Counted from the stretch's first letter, positions 1 to 7,279 are shown. The stretch: DNA of 64,000 bases from Antarctobacter albus (GCF_900101505.1 NZ_FMZI01000008.1:1-64000); one strand, 5' to 3'. The notes: generated by a model not told the origin, from the sequence alone. A program made the numbers and translations.

Positions 1-288
1 ATGCGTGGCGTCGATCATAACGGTCGTTTCCTCACCGTGCTCGGCCGCCAGACCCGCCATGATCCGGGCGAAGACGCCCCGATCGCTCCACCGCTTCCAC
101 CGGTTGTAGAGTGTCTTGTGGGGGCCGTACTCCCTTGGGGCGTCGCGCCACCGCAAACCGTTGCGATTGATGAAGATAATCCCGCTCAAGACACGCCGGT
201 CGTCGACGCGGGGCTTGCCGTGCGACTTCGGAAAGTAAGGCTCCAGACGCGCCATCTGTGCGTCGCTCAACCAGAAAAGATCAGACAT
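1..288 (-). CDS. IS5-family transposase, N-terminal part (cut by window edge)
   Basis: The minus-strand reading frame starts at an ATG at 288 and stays open to base 1, giving 96 residues. It begins MSDLFWLSDAQMARLEPYFP and contains the GLRWRDAPREYGPHKTLYNR block typical of the DUF4096 N-terminal region of IS5/IS427-group transposases. It ends in VMIDATH, just where the first DDE aspartate is expected, so the catalytic domain lies mostly outside the window. The enzyme would cut and join its own element ends. Because the frame is open at the window edge, intactness cannot be judged; many IS427 members make the full protein from two frames by frameshifting. The family call is from remembered sequence and is strong. 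Confidence 0.88.
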   Translation of the reverse strand, partial: MSDLFWLSDAQMARLEPYFPKSHGKPRVDDRRVLSGIIFINRNGLRWRDAPREYGPHKTLYNRWKRWSDRGVFARIMAGLAAEHGEETTVMIDATH

Positions 289-354
289 GATCACCGCTCG
301 TTTTCGAACCGTGAATCATGCCAGTCAGACCAAATCAATGGGTCCTGACCCTAG
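1..354 (-). mobile_element. IS5-family (IS427-like) insertion sequence, one end
   Basis: The transposase starts at 288 and reads leftward, so the element end lies just to its right. Read on the minus strand from about 350 the sequence is GGTCAGGACCCATTGATTTG, which has the look of an IS427-group terminal inverted repeat, and it is flanked by CTAG at 351-354. This group often inserts at CTAG or TA targets. The other end and its CTAG copy are outside the window, so the target duplication cannot be confirmed. Confidence 0.65.
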
Positions 355-405
355 GGACCCTTTGGCTGCGAGCCTGTATTAAAGGGCGGTTCACGCCTCC
401 TCCCG

Positions 406-464
406 GCGCCATCTCGCATCAGGTGCGCGTGTCTTTGTGACACGCACCTGACGCGAGACGGCGC
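406..464. repeat. 59-nt near-perfect palindrome (27-bp stem, 5-nt loop)
   Basis: The arm 406-432 pairs with 438-464 around the loop TTTGT. The arms differ at two positions. In a minus-strand transcript both become G-U pairs, so the RNA stem would be uninterrupted, whereas a plus-strand transcript has two A-C mismatches. There is no T-run after either arm, so it is not a classical intrinsic terminator. It lies between the IS end and the ribosome site of the PemK-like gene. It may be a REP/MITE-like unit, an operator or a structured leader; the sequence does not decide. Confidence 0.75.
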
Positions 465-517
465 TGCCGGATTGGGTGGGTTCGTGTCGGTTTATCAACA
501 TCGACACGGAGGATCGC

Positions 518-988
518 ATGCTCGATCTCACCAACTCTACCTCGGTGGCCGCCCTGGCCCCGGGCGACATCACTCTTTTCCGCTTCCCGGTTGCCGAGGG
601 CACCGACGATCCCAAGACGAAGGTCCGCCCCTGCCTCGTGTTTGACCGTCGCACTTTCGGCGGCGACGAGTTCATCGACCTCGCCTACGGCGCCACCAGC
701 CGCTCGCGAGCCAATGCTGGCTATGAACTGCACGTCACGCGCCGCCACGATATCGACGCCGCAGGGCTCAACTCGGCCACGCGCTTCATCTGCGCACGCA
801 GGGTGCTGGTCCATCCCCACCACCCTGGATTCCGCCTCCCAGAAGGGCGCGATCCCTTCGTCGGGCGCATCTCGCCGGACCTGATGCGTCGCCTTCAGGA
901 TCTGCAATGCAAGGTCAGGCAGGCGCTGATCGAAGGATGGCGTAGCCGCCCCAAGCTCACCGTCCTCGATACCCCCAGCAACCGCTGA
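518..988 (+). CDS. PemK/MazF-like small protein
   Basis: This 156-residue protein begins at ATG 518, chosen because GGAGG at 508-512 sits five bases upstream; the reading frame is open further up but without such a site. Residues about 15-42 (GDITLFRFPVAEG, then KVRPCLVF) match the start of the PemK/MazF beta-barrel fold, whose toxin members cleave mRNA and share a G-D-x-x-x-x-x-F-P and R-P-x-L-V pattern. The rest is less conserved and longer than a usual MazF (about 110 residues), so it may be a MazF-fold regulator rather than a toxin. No antitoxin-like gene lies directly upstream, where mazE/pemI is normally found; the gene at 1072 follows it instead. Fold assignment is inferred from motifs only. 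Confidence 0.6.
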   Translation: MLDLTNSTSVAALAPGDITLFRFPVAEGTDDPKTKVRPCLVFDRRTFGGDEFIDLAYGATSRSRANAGYELHVTRRHDIDAAGLNSATRFICARRVLVHPHHPGFRLPEGRDPFVGRISPDLMRRLQDLQCKVRQALIEGWRSRPKLTVLDTPSNR

Positions 989-1071
989 CCGCGGAACCGA
1001 TCCGGCCCTTCCCAACGGGGGCCGGACACGGTGCCCCGCTCATCTCTCAGATCATCATCACAAAGGAACCC

Positions 1072-1470
1072 ATGATGACCATTGCCCCGACCAAGCTCCG
1101 CATCTCCCACGACCGTTCCGACGAACCGCTCGAAAAAGGCATCGCGCAGGTCGCAGCGATCTTCCCGATCCTCAGGGCGGCGACGCAGCAGCTGATGACG
1201 CTGCCGCCCCAGTTGCTGGCGTCGGCCATGCCCTATTTCAGCGTCGTGACCAACTTCGTCCTGCATGAGGATGTGTCCGAGACGGAGCTCCATGAGAACA
1301 TCGAGTTCCTTGCCGACGAGATCCGCTCTGCGGACATGCCCGAGGAGTATCAGGAGACGCAGGAGGGGGCCGTAGAGGCCCTGATGCGTGCCCATGCTGC
1401 CTTGGAGCAGGTGTTGGACCAGGTGCATGCGCGACGCATCGTGTTGTTGGCTCTGGCGCGCTACGAGTGA
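1072..1470 (+). CDS. hypothetical protein, 132 aa
   Basis: This gene starts at a double ATG (1072 or 1075) with AAAGGA about seven bases upstream, 83 bases after the PemK-like gene on the same strand. The product is acidic, predicted largely helical, and has no signal peptide, membrane segment or motif that I recognise. A moderately hydrophobic stretch runs from about residue 26 to 63 and an acidic helix-rich part from 65 to 120. It could be co-transcribed with the PemK-like gene, but nothing shows that it is its partner. It belongs to the accessory segment between the IS element and tRNA-Ser. Confidence 0.6.
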   Translation: MMTIAPTKLRISHDRSDEPLEKGIAQVAAIFPILRAATQQLMTLPPQLLASAMPYFSVVTNFVLHEDVSETELHENIEFLADEIRSADMPEEYQETQEGAVEALMRAHAALEQVLDQVHARRIVLLALARYE

Positions 1471-1527
1471 GCCATGGCGGGCCTGTTCGGATTCCCGGGC
1501 AGGCTCACATCGTCCAGCCCCGTGACG

Positions 1528-1549
1528 GCCGATTTCAACGGAAATCGGC
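1528..1549. terminator. 9-bp perfect hairpin after the accessory genes
   Basis: GCCGATTTC (1528-1536) and GAAATCGGC (1541-1549) form a perfect stem with an AACG loop, 58 bases after the stop at 1470. Only a weak T-rich stretch follows, so termination is plausible but not certain. Confidence 0.4.
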
Positions 1550-1600
1550 TGTTCCTCTGGCTCTGGCCTGCAAATTTTTCACGCGAGTTTGAGGGGGAAT

Positions 1601-1636
1601 GTGGCACAAAAGGTGGCGCATTTTGTGGCGCAAAAC
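1601..1636. repeat. three 12-bp direct repeats beside tRNA-Ser
   Basis: GTGGCACAAAAG (1601), GTGGCGCATTTT (1613) and GTGGCGCAAAAC (1625) repeat at an exact 12-base spacing, starting 76 bases beyond the 3' end of the tRNA gene. Short direct repeats next to a tRNA 3' end resemble arm-type binding sites of tyrosine integrases or iteron-like sites. No integrase gene is in the window. Confidence 0.6.
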
Positions 1637-1676
1637 GCCGCTTTGCAAGCTAACCAGTTGAAAAACAATGGGATTA

Positions 1677-1766
1677 TGGCGGAGAGGAAGGGATTCGAAC
1701 CCTCGAGACGGTTTCCCGCCTACACACTTTCCAGGCGTGCGCCTTCGACCACTCGGCCACCTCTCC
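1677..1766 (-). tRNA. tRNA-Ser (anticodon GGA)
   Basis: On the minus strand, GGAGAGG at 1766-1760 pairs with CCTCTCC at 1687-1681, followed by discriminator G and an encoded CCA at 1679-1677. The T-loop GGTTCGAATCC and a D-loop region GGCCGAGTGGTCGAAGG are clear, and the long variable arm marks a class II serine tRNA. The anticodon loop CTGGAAA gives anticodon GGA, reading UCC and UCU. Its 3' end faces the accessory segment at 1-1676, as expected if an island integrated into this tRNA gene. Confidence 0.95.
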
Positions 1767-1924
1767 GTCGACCCGTTTAGCAAGGACTGTGCGTCGGCTG
1801 CAAGAGGCATTCGGACCTTGATTTCCTGTCCTCGGTTTTGACGGCGGATAGCGCTGTTGCGTCAGACTTGCATCTCCAAGGCCGCGCGCCGCACTCTGTG
1901 GCACGAGAGGCAAGGAGGGCAGAG

Positions 1925-2617
1925 ATGTTTGCGCGGAAGCAGTTGAAATACGAGGCGGTGGATCTGCCCGACCGGGTTTCCATGCCGGATGAGGAGATGG
2001 TCCGGGCGGCAGCGGAGTTTCACGACCGGATGAAGCAACGGCACTCGGTGCGGGAGTTCTCTGACCGTTCGGTGCCAAAAGAGGTCATCGAGGACTGTAT
2101 TCGTGCCGCCGGAACGGCGCCGTCCGGGGCCAACCACCAACCCTGGCATTTCGTGGCGATCTCGAGCCCGGGGATCAAATCGCGCATCCGAGCCGCCGCC
2201 GAGGAAGAAGAGCGCCGCTTCTATGATGGGGCGGCGGGGGATGAATGGTTGCGGGCGCTGGAGCCGATCGGCACAGGGCCGGAGAAACCGCATCTTGAGA
2301 TCGCGCCGTGGCTGATCGTGGTTTTTGCGCAGCGTTATGGGCAGTTCGACGATGGTACGCGGTTCAAGAACTACTACGTTCCCGAAAGCGTCGGTATCGC
2401 CACCGGTTTTCTGCTGGCGGCGTTGCACCATGCCGGGCTGGTGTCCTTGACGCATACACCCAACCCGATGCGGTTCCTGAACGACCTTCTGGGGCGGCCC
2501 GATTCCGAAAAGCCGGTGATGATCCTCGCCACGGGCCACCCCGCGCCGGACGCCAAAGTGCCCGCCGTGGCCAAGATCAAGAAACCGCTGGACGAGATCC
2601 TGACCCTGGCCGAGTAG
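1925..2617 (+). CDS. nitroreductase-family FMN enzyme
   Basis: The gene encodes 230 residues from ATG 1925, chosen over an upstream start at 1838 because AAGGAGG at 1912-1918 precedes it. The sequence RHSVREFSDRSVP (about 39-51), then TAPSGANHQPWHFV (about 65-78) for FMN binding, and the late YYVPESVGIATGFLLAALHH block are hallmarks of the nitroreductase superfamily. The length and these motifs are closest to the iodotyrosine-deiodinase/BluB-like branch, which uses NAD(P)H and FMN on halogenated phenols or nitro compounds or cuts FMN. The substrate is not predictable here. It appears to be a single-gene unit, convergent with the capsule gene ending at 2630. Confidence 0.85.
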   Translation: MFARKQLKYEAVDLPDRVSMPDEEMVRAAAEFHDRMKQRHSVREFSDRSVPKEVIEDCIRAAGTAPSGANHQPWHFVAISSPGIKSRIRAAAEEEERRFYDGAAGDEWLRALEPIGTGPEKPHLEIAPWLIVVFAQRYGQFDDGTRFKNYYVPESVGIATGFLLAALHHAGLVSLTHTPNPMRFLNDLLGRPDSEKPVMILATGHPAPDAKVPAVAKIKKPLDEILTLAE

Positions 2618-2629
2618 TCGCCAGGTGTC

Positions 2630-4282
2630 TTAGCTGGCGACCTGTTCGCGCAGGATCGAGGCGGTCAGCGAGATCATCAGGTAGATGCCGCCGAAGATCA
2701 GGAAGGCCAGCATCGTATTCTCGAACTTGCGGGGATAGCTGGGGTCTTCCGAGGGAACGGGCACCACGGATGTGGTCAGGTAGCGGGCCTGGCTGTCGGC
2801 GTCGCGGCGCGCCTGTTCCAGGCGTTCCAGTGCCGTCTGCAACATCAGGTCTCGGGTCGAAAGATCGGCCTCTGCCAGCTTGATCTGTACCGCCACCTCG
2901 GCCAGGGAATCCTTGCCCGTGGTCGCCGTCGTCATTTCGCGGTTCAGTCGGTCCAGCAGAGCCTCAAGCCGTCGGATGTCGCCCTGCGCGCCTTCGACCT
3001 TGGCCTGGTTCGGGCGGCTGTTGTCCAGCAAGGCCTGCAGTTGCAGTTGTTTTTCCTGCAGCTGCAGCTCGTAGGTGTTGATCTGCGAGCGCAGCGCTGC
3101 AATCCGGCCTTCGGGGTCGACGACATTGCCTTCCTGTTGCATGCGGACCAGCTTTTCCTGCGCTTCGCGGCGGGCGGATTCGGCATCTATCAAGCCTTCC
3201 TCGGCGTCCTTGACCGCGTTGGACCGCTTGCGCAGCGAGAGATTGTCCACCCGCTCCTCGGCGTAACCGATCAACGCGCTGGAGAAATTGGCGGCGATCT
3301 GTGGGTCGGCGGCCATGACCTCCATCTTGATGACGCCCTCTGTCGGATCATAGCCAATCTGGACGTGACGCTTGTAAAGCGAATAGGCCTCTTCGTTTGT
3401 CGGCTCCGGGTCCAGCCGCTGGATCGGGTCGATGAAGCCTTGGGTGAAATGCGACTTGAACCCCTCGTCCCGGTCCAGGCGCAGCATGGCATCCTTGGAG
3501 GTCAGGTAGGATTGCACTGCGATGGCATCCTGGTTGGTGGCAAATTGCGTGCCCGAGAACAGCGATCCCATCGCACCGCCCGAGCTTTCTGCCTTGAGGA
3601 TCAGGAATTCCGACTTGGTCGAATACATCGGTGTCGCCACGGCATAGAAATAATACCCGGCGATAAGGGTCGGCAGCAGGACGAATGCCGCCAGCCGCAC
3701 CATCAGCAGCATCATCTTCTTGCGGCGCCGCGCGGCCAGTTCGCGCTGGATCTTGAGGATTTCGGCGGCGCGTCGTTCGGCCGGGCTGACGGTTTCGGTC
3801 GAGGGCAACTGTGCCTTTTCCAGCTTCACGGTCTGGGGCAGTTGCACCTTGGGTTCGGGTTTCGATTGCGGCGGTGAAGCGGGCTTGTCACCGGGTTCGG
3901 CCTGAACCAGTTCCAGCATGTTGGTGCGCTGGAACGGGTCGATCCCGCGTTCACGCAGCAACCGCACGGCATCGAAATCCGATGTTGCCTCAAGCCCGTG
4001 CTTGTTCGCGACGCGGCGGGCCATGCGCAGCTGGCGCCCGGTCAACCCTTCGGCGCGGATCGAGTCGATATCCGTCTCTCCGGCGACCTGGCGGGGCGAG
4101 GCCACCTCTCCACTGCGGGCCTTGGACGCGGTCCCGGCGTTCGAGAACTGCGGTCGCCCCGCCGGGGGCGTTGGGGGCGGCGCCACTGCCGGGTCGGAAC
4201 GCTCGGTCTCGGCACCCTCGCCGGACAGGGCGGCAGCGGCCGGTGAACGCCGAATGCGGAACTTCTTAGCCTTCGGTTTCAT
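2630..4282 (-). CDS. KpsE/CtrB/BexC-like capsule export inner-membrane protein
   Basis: The product is a polysaccharide co-polymerase type protein that in group 2 capsule systems links the ABC exporter KpsMT to the outer-membrane channel. From ATG 4282 it is 550 residues; another ATG at 4288 is equally possible, and both overlap the end of the KpsT-like gene. After a basic start and a Pro/Ala/Thr-rich N-terminal extension (1-185), a transmembrane helix lies at about 190-215, followed by a periplasmic domain with long coiled coil (about 330-480), a PSEDPSYPRKFENT-type proline motif, and a second helix at about 525-543. Typical family members are about 380-430 residues, so the cytoplasmic extension of nearly 190 residues is unusual. 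The overlap with the ATPase gene implies translational coupling. Confidence 0.85.
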   Translation of the reverse strand: MKPKAKKFRIRRSPAAAALSGEGAETERSDPAVAPPPTPPAGRPQFSNAGTASKARSGEVASPRQVAGETDIDSIRAEGLTGRQLRMARRVANKHGLEATSDFDAVRLLRERGIDPFQRTNMLELVQAEPGDKPASPPQSKPEPKVQLPQTVKLEKAQLPSTETVSPAERRAAEILKIQRELAARRRKKMMLLMVRLAAFVLLPTLIAGYYFYAVATPMYSTKSEFLILKAESSGGAMGSLFSGTQFATNQDAIAVQSYLTSKDAMLRLDRDEGFKSHFTQGFIDPIQRLDPEPTNEEAYSLYKRHVQIGYDPTEGVIKMEVMAADPQIAANFSSALIGYAEERVDNLSLRKRSNAVKDAEEGLIDAESARREAQEKLVRMQQEGNVVDPEGRIAALRSQINTYELQLQEKQLQLQALLDNSRPNQAKVEGAQGDIRRLEALLDRLNREMTTATTGKDSLAEVAVQIKLAEADLSTRDLMLQTALERLEQARRDADSQARYLTTSVVPVPSEDPSYPRKFENTMLAFLIFGGIYLMISLTASILREQVAS

Positions 4283-4925
4283 AGTCATAGAGCCGTTTCG
4301 CTTCTTCCAGGGTGTCGAACATATGCATCTTGCCATCCATCAGGACAGCCGCCTTTCGGGCGAATTTTTCCAGCACCTTGGGCTGGTGGCTGACGATGAT
4401 GATCGTCGTCGTGCGCAGCCTTTCGGCCAGGATGTCCCCGGCGCGCTTGTTGAAGGCGGCATCGGTGGAGTTGGGCATGCCCTCGTCGATCAGGTACATG
4501 TCGAAATCCAGCGCCAGCATCAGGGCAAAGGTGAACCGGGCCCGCATGCCAGAGGAGTAGGTGCCGATGGGCTGGTCGAAATATTCCTTCAGGTCGCAAA
4601 GCCAGCGGCAGAAGGATTCGACGTAATCCGGATCGAGTCCATAGAGCTTGGCGATGAAGCGGGCGTTTTCCTTGGCCGAGATCTTGGACACGACGCCGCC
4701 CATGAAGCCCAGCGGAAAGGAGACGCGGCAATTGCGCCTGATCTCGCCCTCGTCCGGTTTTTCCAGCCCAGCCATCATCTTGATGACGGTGGATTTTCCG
4801 GTGCCGTTCGGGGCCAGGATGCCAAGGGACTCGCCAAGGTCGACACGAAAGGAAACCCGGTCAAGGATCACCTTGCGCTGGGCGCCTGTCCAAAAGGACT
4901 TGCTGACCATGTCGAACTCTAACAT
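4266..4925 (-). CDS. kpsT: KpsT-like capsule ABC transporter ATPase
   Basis: The product is the ATP-binding subunit that powers export of capsular polysaccharide across the inner membrane. From the ATG at 4925 (MLEFDMVSKSF) it is 219 residues. The Walker A motif is APNGTGKST at 38-46, the signature SSGMR at 124-128 with the SGM form typical of KpsT/Wzt exporters rather than LSGGQ, and the Walker B is MYLIDE at 143-148. A GTG at 4997 would add 24 residues, but exporters of this family usually begin directly at the MIE-like strand. The permease partner kpsM is absent on both sides, so it must be encoded elsewhere. The end overlaps the KpsE-like gene by about 17 bases. Confidence 0.87.
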   Translation of the reverse strand: MLEFDMVSKSFWTGAQRKVILDRVSFRVDLGESLGILAPNGTGKSTVIKMMAGLEKPDEGEIRRNCRVSFPLGFMGGVVSKISAKENARFIAKLYGLDPDYVESFCRWLCDLKEYFDQPIGTYSSGMRARFTFALMLALDFDMYLIDEGMPNSTDAAFNKRAGDILAERLRTTTIIIVSHQPKVLEKFARKAAVLMDGKMHMFDTLEEAKRLYDYETEG

Positions 4926-5013
4926 CTGGGTGCCCTGACTATACCCGGTTCCCTTGTAAATTGGTGTATGCGTCAAGTTGGTAGATAATTTGTTCACATT
5001 ATGGCGCTGTCGC

Positions 5014-5050
5014 GAAACAAAAACAAACCGGGCCCCGCGGAGAGGCCCGG
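5014..5050 (-). terminator. intrinsic terminator downstream of the ArsP-like permease
   Basis: Read on the minus strand, a CCGGGCC/GGCCCGG stem (5050-5044 with 5034-5028) is followed by TTTGTTTTTGTTT. It lies directly after the permease stop at 5075 and separates that gene from kpsT. Confidence 0.8.
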
Positions 5051-5074
5051 CAAGTCAACAATTCATCATGAATC

Positions 5075-6100
5075 TCAGGCGATGAGGCCCCAGGTCATGC
5101 CCGCAATCAACGATCCCAGTAGGGCGTAGCCAAGATAGGCGATGAACACCCGCGGCTTGACCAACGCCCAGACCGCGATGGCGGCGGGGATGCAACTGAC
5201 ACCCCCGGCAAGGACAAAGCTCATCGCCGCGCCCGGTGCCATGCCCTGCGCCAACAGCGCATCGACCAGCGGCACGGCGGCATAGCCATTCAGGTAGGCC
5301 GGCGCCCCGACCAGCGCGCCCAGCAGGACCGGCATGAACCCGGTGCCACCCAGCACACCCGCGATCATGTCGGCGGGGATGTAGTGGATCATCAGCGCCT
5401 CGATGACATAGGCCAGAGTCAGCCATTTCAGCAGGAACAGGGCGTTCTCCAGCGCCGTGTCGCGGAAGGTCGCGGTGCGCTCACTCTCTTGCCAAAAGGT
5501 CCAGACGGGTTTGCCGCTGAACGGTTTCTTGACGCCGCAGCAGCCGCCCACCTGCGGTTTCTCGCGCAGCGGATCACGGAAGACGGGGCTATTGGCCAGG
5601 GCCTTGGTCCCGAAGCCGCCCAGCAGGCCCAGCCCAACGGCGGCGACGGTCTTGGCCACGGCAAAGCCCCAGCCCAGCGTGCCCGCGGTGATGAGGAACA
5701 TGGCCGGGTCCATCAGCGGCGAGGCCAGCCAGAAGGCCATGACCGCCGACAAGGGCGCGCCCACGGCCAGCAGGGCGGCGATAAAGGGGATCACCTCGCA
5801 GGAACAGAAGGGCGCCATGCCCCCCAGCAGCGCGGCCAGGAAGATCATCCGCACCTCGCGCCCCTCAAAGGCCCTGGCCAGCAGTTTTTCGGCCCCGGTG
5901 GCCTTGAGATAGGCCACCGCCAGCACGGCAAAGAGGATGAACGGAGCGGTATGACCAATGGCCCCTGCGGTGAACGTGACCGTCGGCCAGAACTGCGGCC
6001 AGTCGAACAGCGCGACAAGGGCCAGAAGCACGGCACTGGCCAGCCATGCCTTCGGAACCGGCGGCAGGCGGCGGGTTGCCGTCGTGGAGGTGTCAGCCAT
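5075..6100 (-). CDS. ArsP-like (DUF318/UPF0718) permease
   Basis: This 341-residue polytopic membrane protein starts at ATG 6100, which overlaps the arsR stop by eight bases; a longer frame up to 6232 runs through arsR. About eight hydrophobic segments are visible. The MAPFCSCEVIPF motif (C99, C101) and the small-residue helix after it are characteristic of the ArsP_1/DUF318 family, whose studied member ArsP exports trivalent organoarsenicals. A hydrophilic loop carries a second cysteine pair in GGCCGVKKPF (C187, C188), which could bind metalloid or metal. The coupled arsR-type regulator supports a metalloid- or metal-responsive exporter. The actual substrate is inferred; many DUF318 members are uncharacterised. 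Confidence 0.82.
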   Translation of the reverse strand: MADTSTTATRRLPPVPKAWLASAVLLALVALFDWPQFWPTVTFTAGAIGHTAPFILFAVLAVAYLKATGAEKLLARAFEGREVRMIFLAALLGGMAPFCSCEVIPFIAALLAVGAPLSAVMAFWLASPLMDPAMFLITAGTLGWGFAVAKTVAAVGLGLLGGFGTKALANSPVFRDPLREKPQVGGCCGVKKPFSGKPVWTFWQESERTATFRDTALENALFLLKWLTLAYVIEALMIHYIPADMIAGVLGGTGFMPVLLGALVGAPAYLNGYAAVPLVDALLAQGMAPGAAMSFVLAGGVSCIPAAIAVWALVKPRVFIAYLGYALLGSLIAGMTWGLIA

Positions 6101-6437
6101 TCTGGATATCCTTGTGACAGATTGAGGCATCTGCGCAGCACTGGCGCAGCAAGTATTCGGACAGCGCCTCGACTTCCGAGTAATCGGCGGCGGCACAAAT
6201 GATGGACCGTCCCTGCCGCGCCTGGGTGACAAGACCGGCGGCAGAGAGGATTTTCAGGTGATGGGTGAGGGTCGACCCGGTGATCCCGGTACGCTCACCC
6301 AATGCGCCGATGCTGAGTCCGTCGTGGCCGGCCCGCACCAGCGTGTGCAGGACCTGAAGGCGCTGCTCGGACCCAAGCGCGGCGAACTTCGAGGCCGCCT
6401 TTTCGACGGTCAGAGGTTGGGAATCGATCATTTTCAT
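6093..6437 (-). CDS. ArsR-family transcriptional regulator
   Basis: The product is a 114-residue winged-helix repressor counted from ATG 6437 (MKMIDSQP); 6431 or a start at 6473 are alternatives. Residues 17-70 form the ArsR/SmtB helix-turn-helix, with LGSEQRLQVLHTL and SGSTLTHHLK-like recognition helix (TGSTLTHHLKIL). The C-terminal tail has a cysteine cluster, C100, C101 and C107 followed by H108, plus C81; such clusters bind As(III), Sb(III) or soft metals in this family at varied positions. The stop overlaps the permease start, so both are translated together and the regulator probably controls its own operon through the repeats just upstream. Confidence 0.88.
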   Translation of the reverse strand: MKMIDSQPLTVEKAASKFAALGSEQRLQVLHTLVRAGHDGLSIGALGERTGITGSTLTHHLKILSAAGLVTQARQGRSIICAAADYSEVEALSEYLLRQCCADASICHKDIQNG

Positions 6438-6501
6438 ATTTCTAATATTGTCGAAATGAAACCCGGGAGGCAACCTTTATTTCGAAAAGTGTCGAAGTGA
6501 A
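6438..6501. promoter_or_regulatory. candidate ArsR operator/promoter region
   Basis: The interval holds an ATTTC-N10-GAAAT inverted repeat (6438-6457) and two direct copies of TGTCGAARTGAA (6449-6460 and 6490-6501) spaced 41 bases, about four helical turns. It is AT-rich relative to its surroundings and directly precedes arsR, the expected place for an autoregulatory operator. The assignment is inferred from position and symmetry. Confidence 0.5.
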
Positions 6502-6594
6502 TTGGCGGGACGCCCGCGATGCCCCGCTTTGAGCGCGCGTTCCCCTCGCCGGAAGACCGGCCCAGGGCAGGCAACCCAACTTCCGCCCTGTCGT

Positions 6595-6657
6595 GTTTCT
6601 TTGGGCCGAAAATACCTCCGGGGGTGAGGCCGAAGGCCGAGGGGGCAGCGCCCCCTC
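6595..6657. repeat. dispersed GC palindromic repeat, copy 1
   Basis: The unit contains a GCCGAAAATACCTCCGGGGG segment followed by nested GAGGCC/GGCC and GGGGGCAGCGCCCCC palindromes. A related copy in the opposite orientation lies at 17206-17260. Similar units are, to my knowledge, scattered between genes in Rhodobacteraceae genomes. Here it is intergenic, between arsR and the uracil-DNA glycosylase gene. Confidence 0.7.
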
Positions 6658-6697
6658 CCGGCGTGACCTCGACGCACTGGCGGACTAGACTTGCGCA

Positions 6698-7279
6698 ATG
6701 CACCAACTGCTTGCCGACATTCGCGCCTGCCGTCTCTGCGCCGACCGTTTCGCCGCCACCGAGACGGAACATGCGCCGCGCCCCGTCCTGCGGGCCCAGC
6801 CTTCGGCCCGGCTGCTCATCGCCGGGCAGGCCCCGGGAATGAAAGTGCACCATTCGGGCCTGCCCTTCACTGACCCGTCCGGAGACCGCCTGCGCGACTG
6901 GCTGGGGCTGAACAGCGAGACCTTCTATGACGAGAGCCGCGTCGCCATCGTGCCGATGGCCTTCTGCTTTCCCGGCTATCGCAAGGGATCGGACCTGCCG
7001 CCGCCGCCGATCTGCGCCCGCACCTGGCGAAGCCAGGTCATCGAGGCATTGCCCGAGGTCCGACTGACCGTGCTGGTCGGCGGCTACGCGCAGAAATGGC
7101 ATCTGGGCGTCAAGACAGGCGTGACAGAGACCGTCACCCGCTGGCGCGACTTTTCGCCCGCGGCGCTGCCCTTGCCGCATCCCTCGTGGCGCAATACCGC
7201 ATGGTTGAAACGCAATCCCTGGTTCGAGGCCGAGCTGCTGCCCGTCCTGCGGACCCGTGTCGCGGAGGTGCTGGCATGA
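6698..7279 (+). CDS. uracil-DNA glycosylase superfamily protein (family 4-like)
   Basis: The 193-residue product belongs to the uracil-DNA glycosylase fold, which removes uracil or related bases from DNA. Motif 1 is GQAPGMKVHHSGLPFTDPSG (about 43-62) and motif 2 is LPHPSWRN near the end, both in family positions. Four cysteines, C11 and C14 (CxxC) and C90 and C106 (C-x15-C), match the iron-sulfur ligand pattern of family 4 enzymes. The start at 6698 gives an immediate N-terminal cysteine motif, as in that family. It is read as an operon with the SseB-like gene, which overlaps it by four bases. Which base it removes is not visible from the sequence. Confidence 0.85.
   Translation: MHQLLADIRACRLCADRFAATETEHAPRPVLRAQPSARLLIAGQAPGMKVHHSGLPFTDPSGDRLRDWLGLNSETFYDESRVAIVPMAFCFPGYRKGSDLPPPPICARTWRSQVIEALPEVRLTVLVGGYAQKWHLGVKTGVTETVTRWRDFSPAALPLPHPSWRNTAWLKRNPWFEAELLPVLRTRVAEVLA

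Noticed and set aside
1589-1780. Small plus-strand ORF across the tRNA gene
   Set aside because: Its sequence (MAERKGFEPSRRFP...) is the usual spurious translation of a class II tRNA antisense strand.
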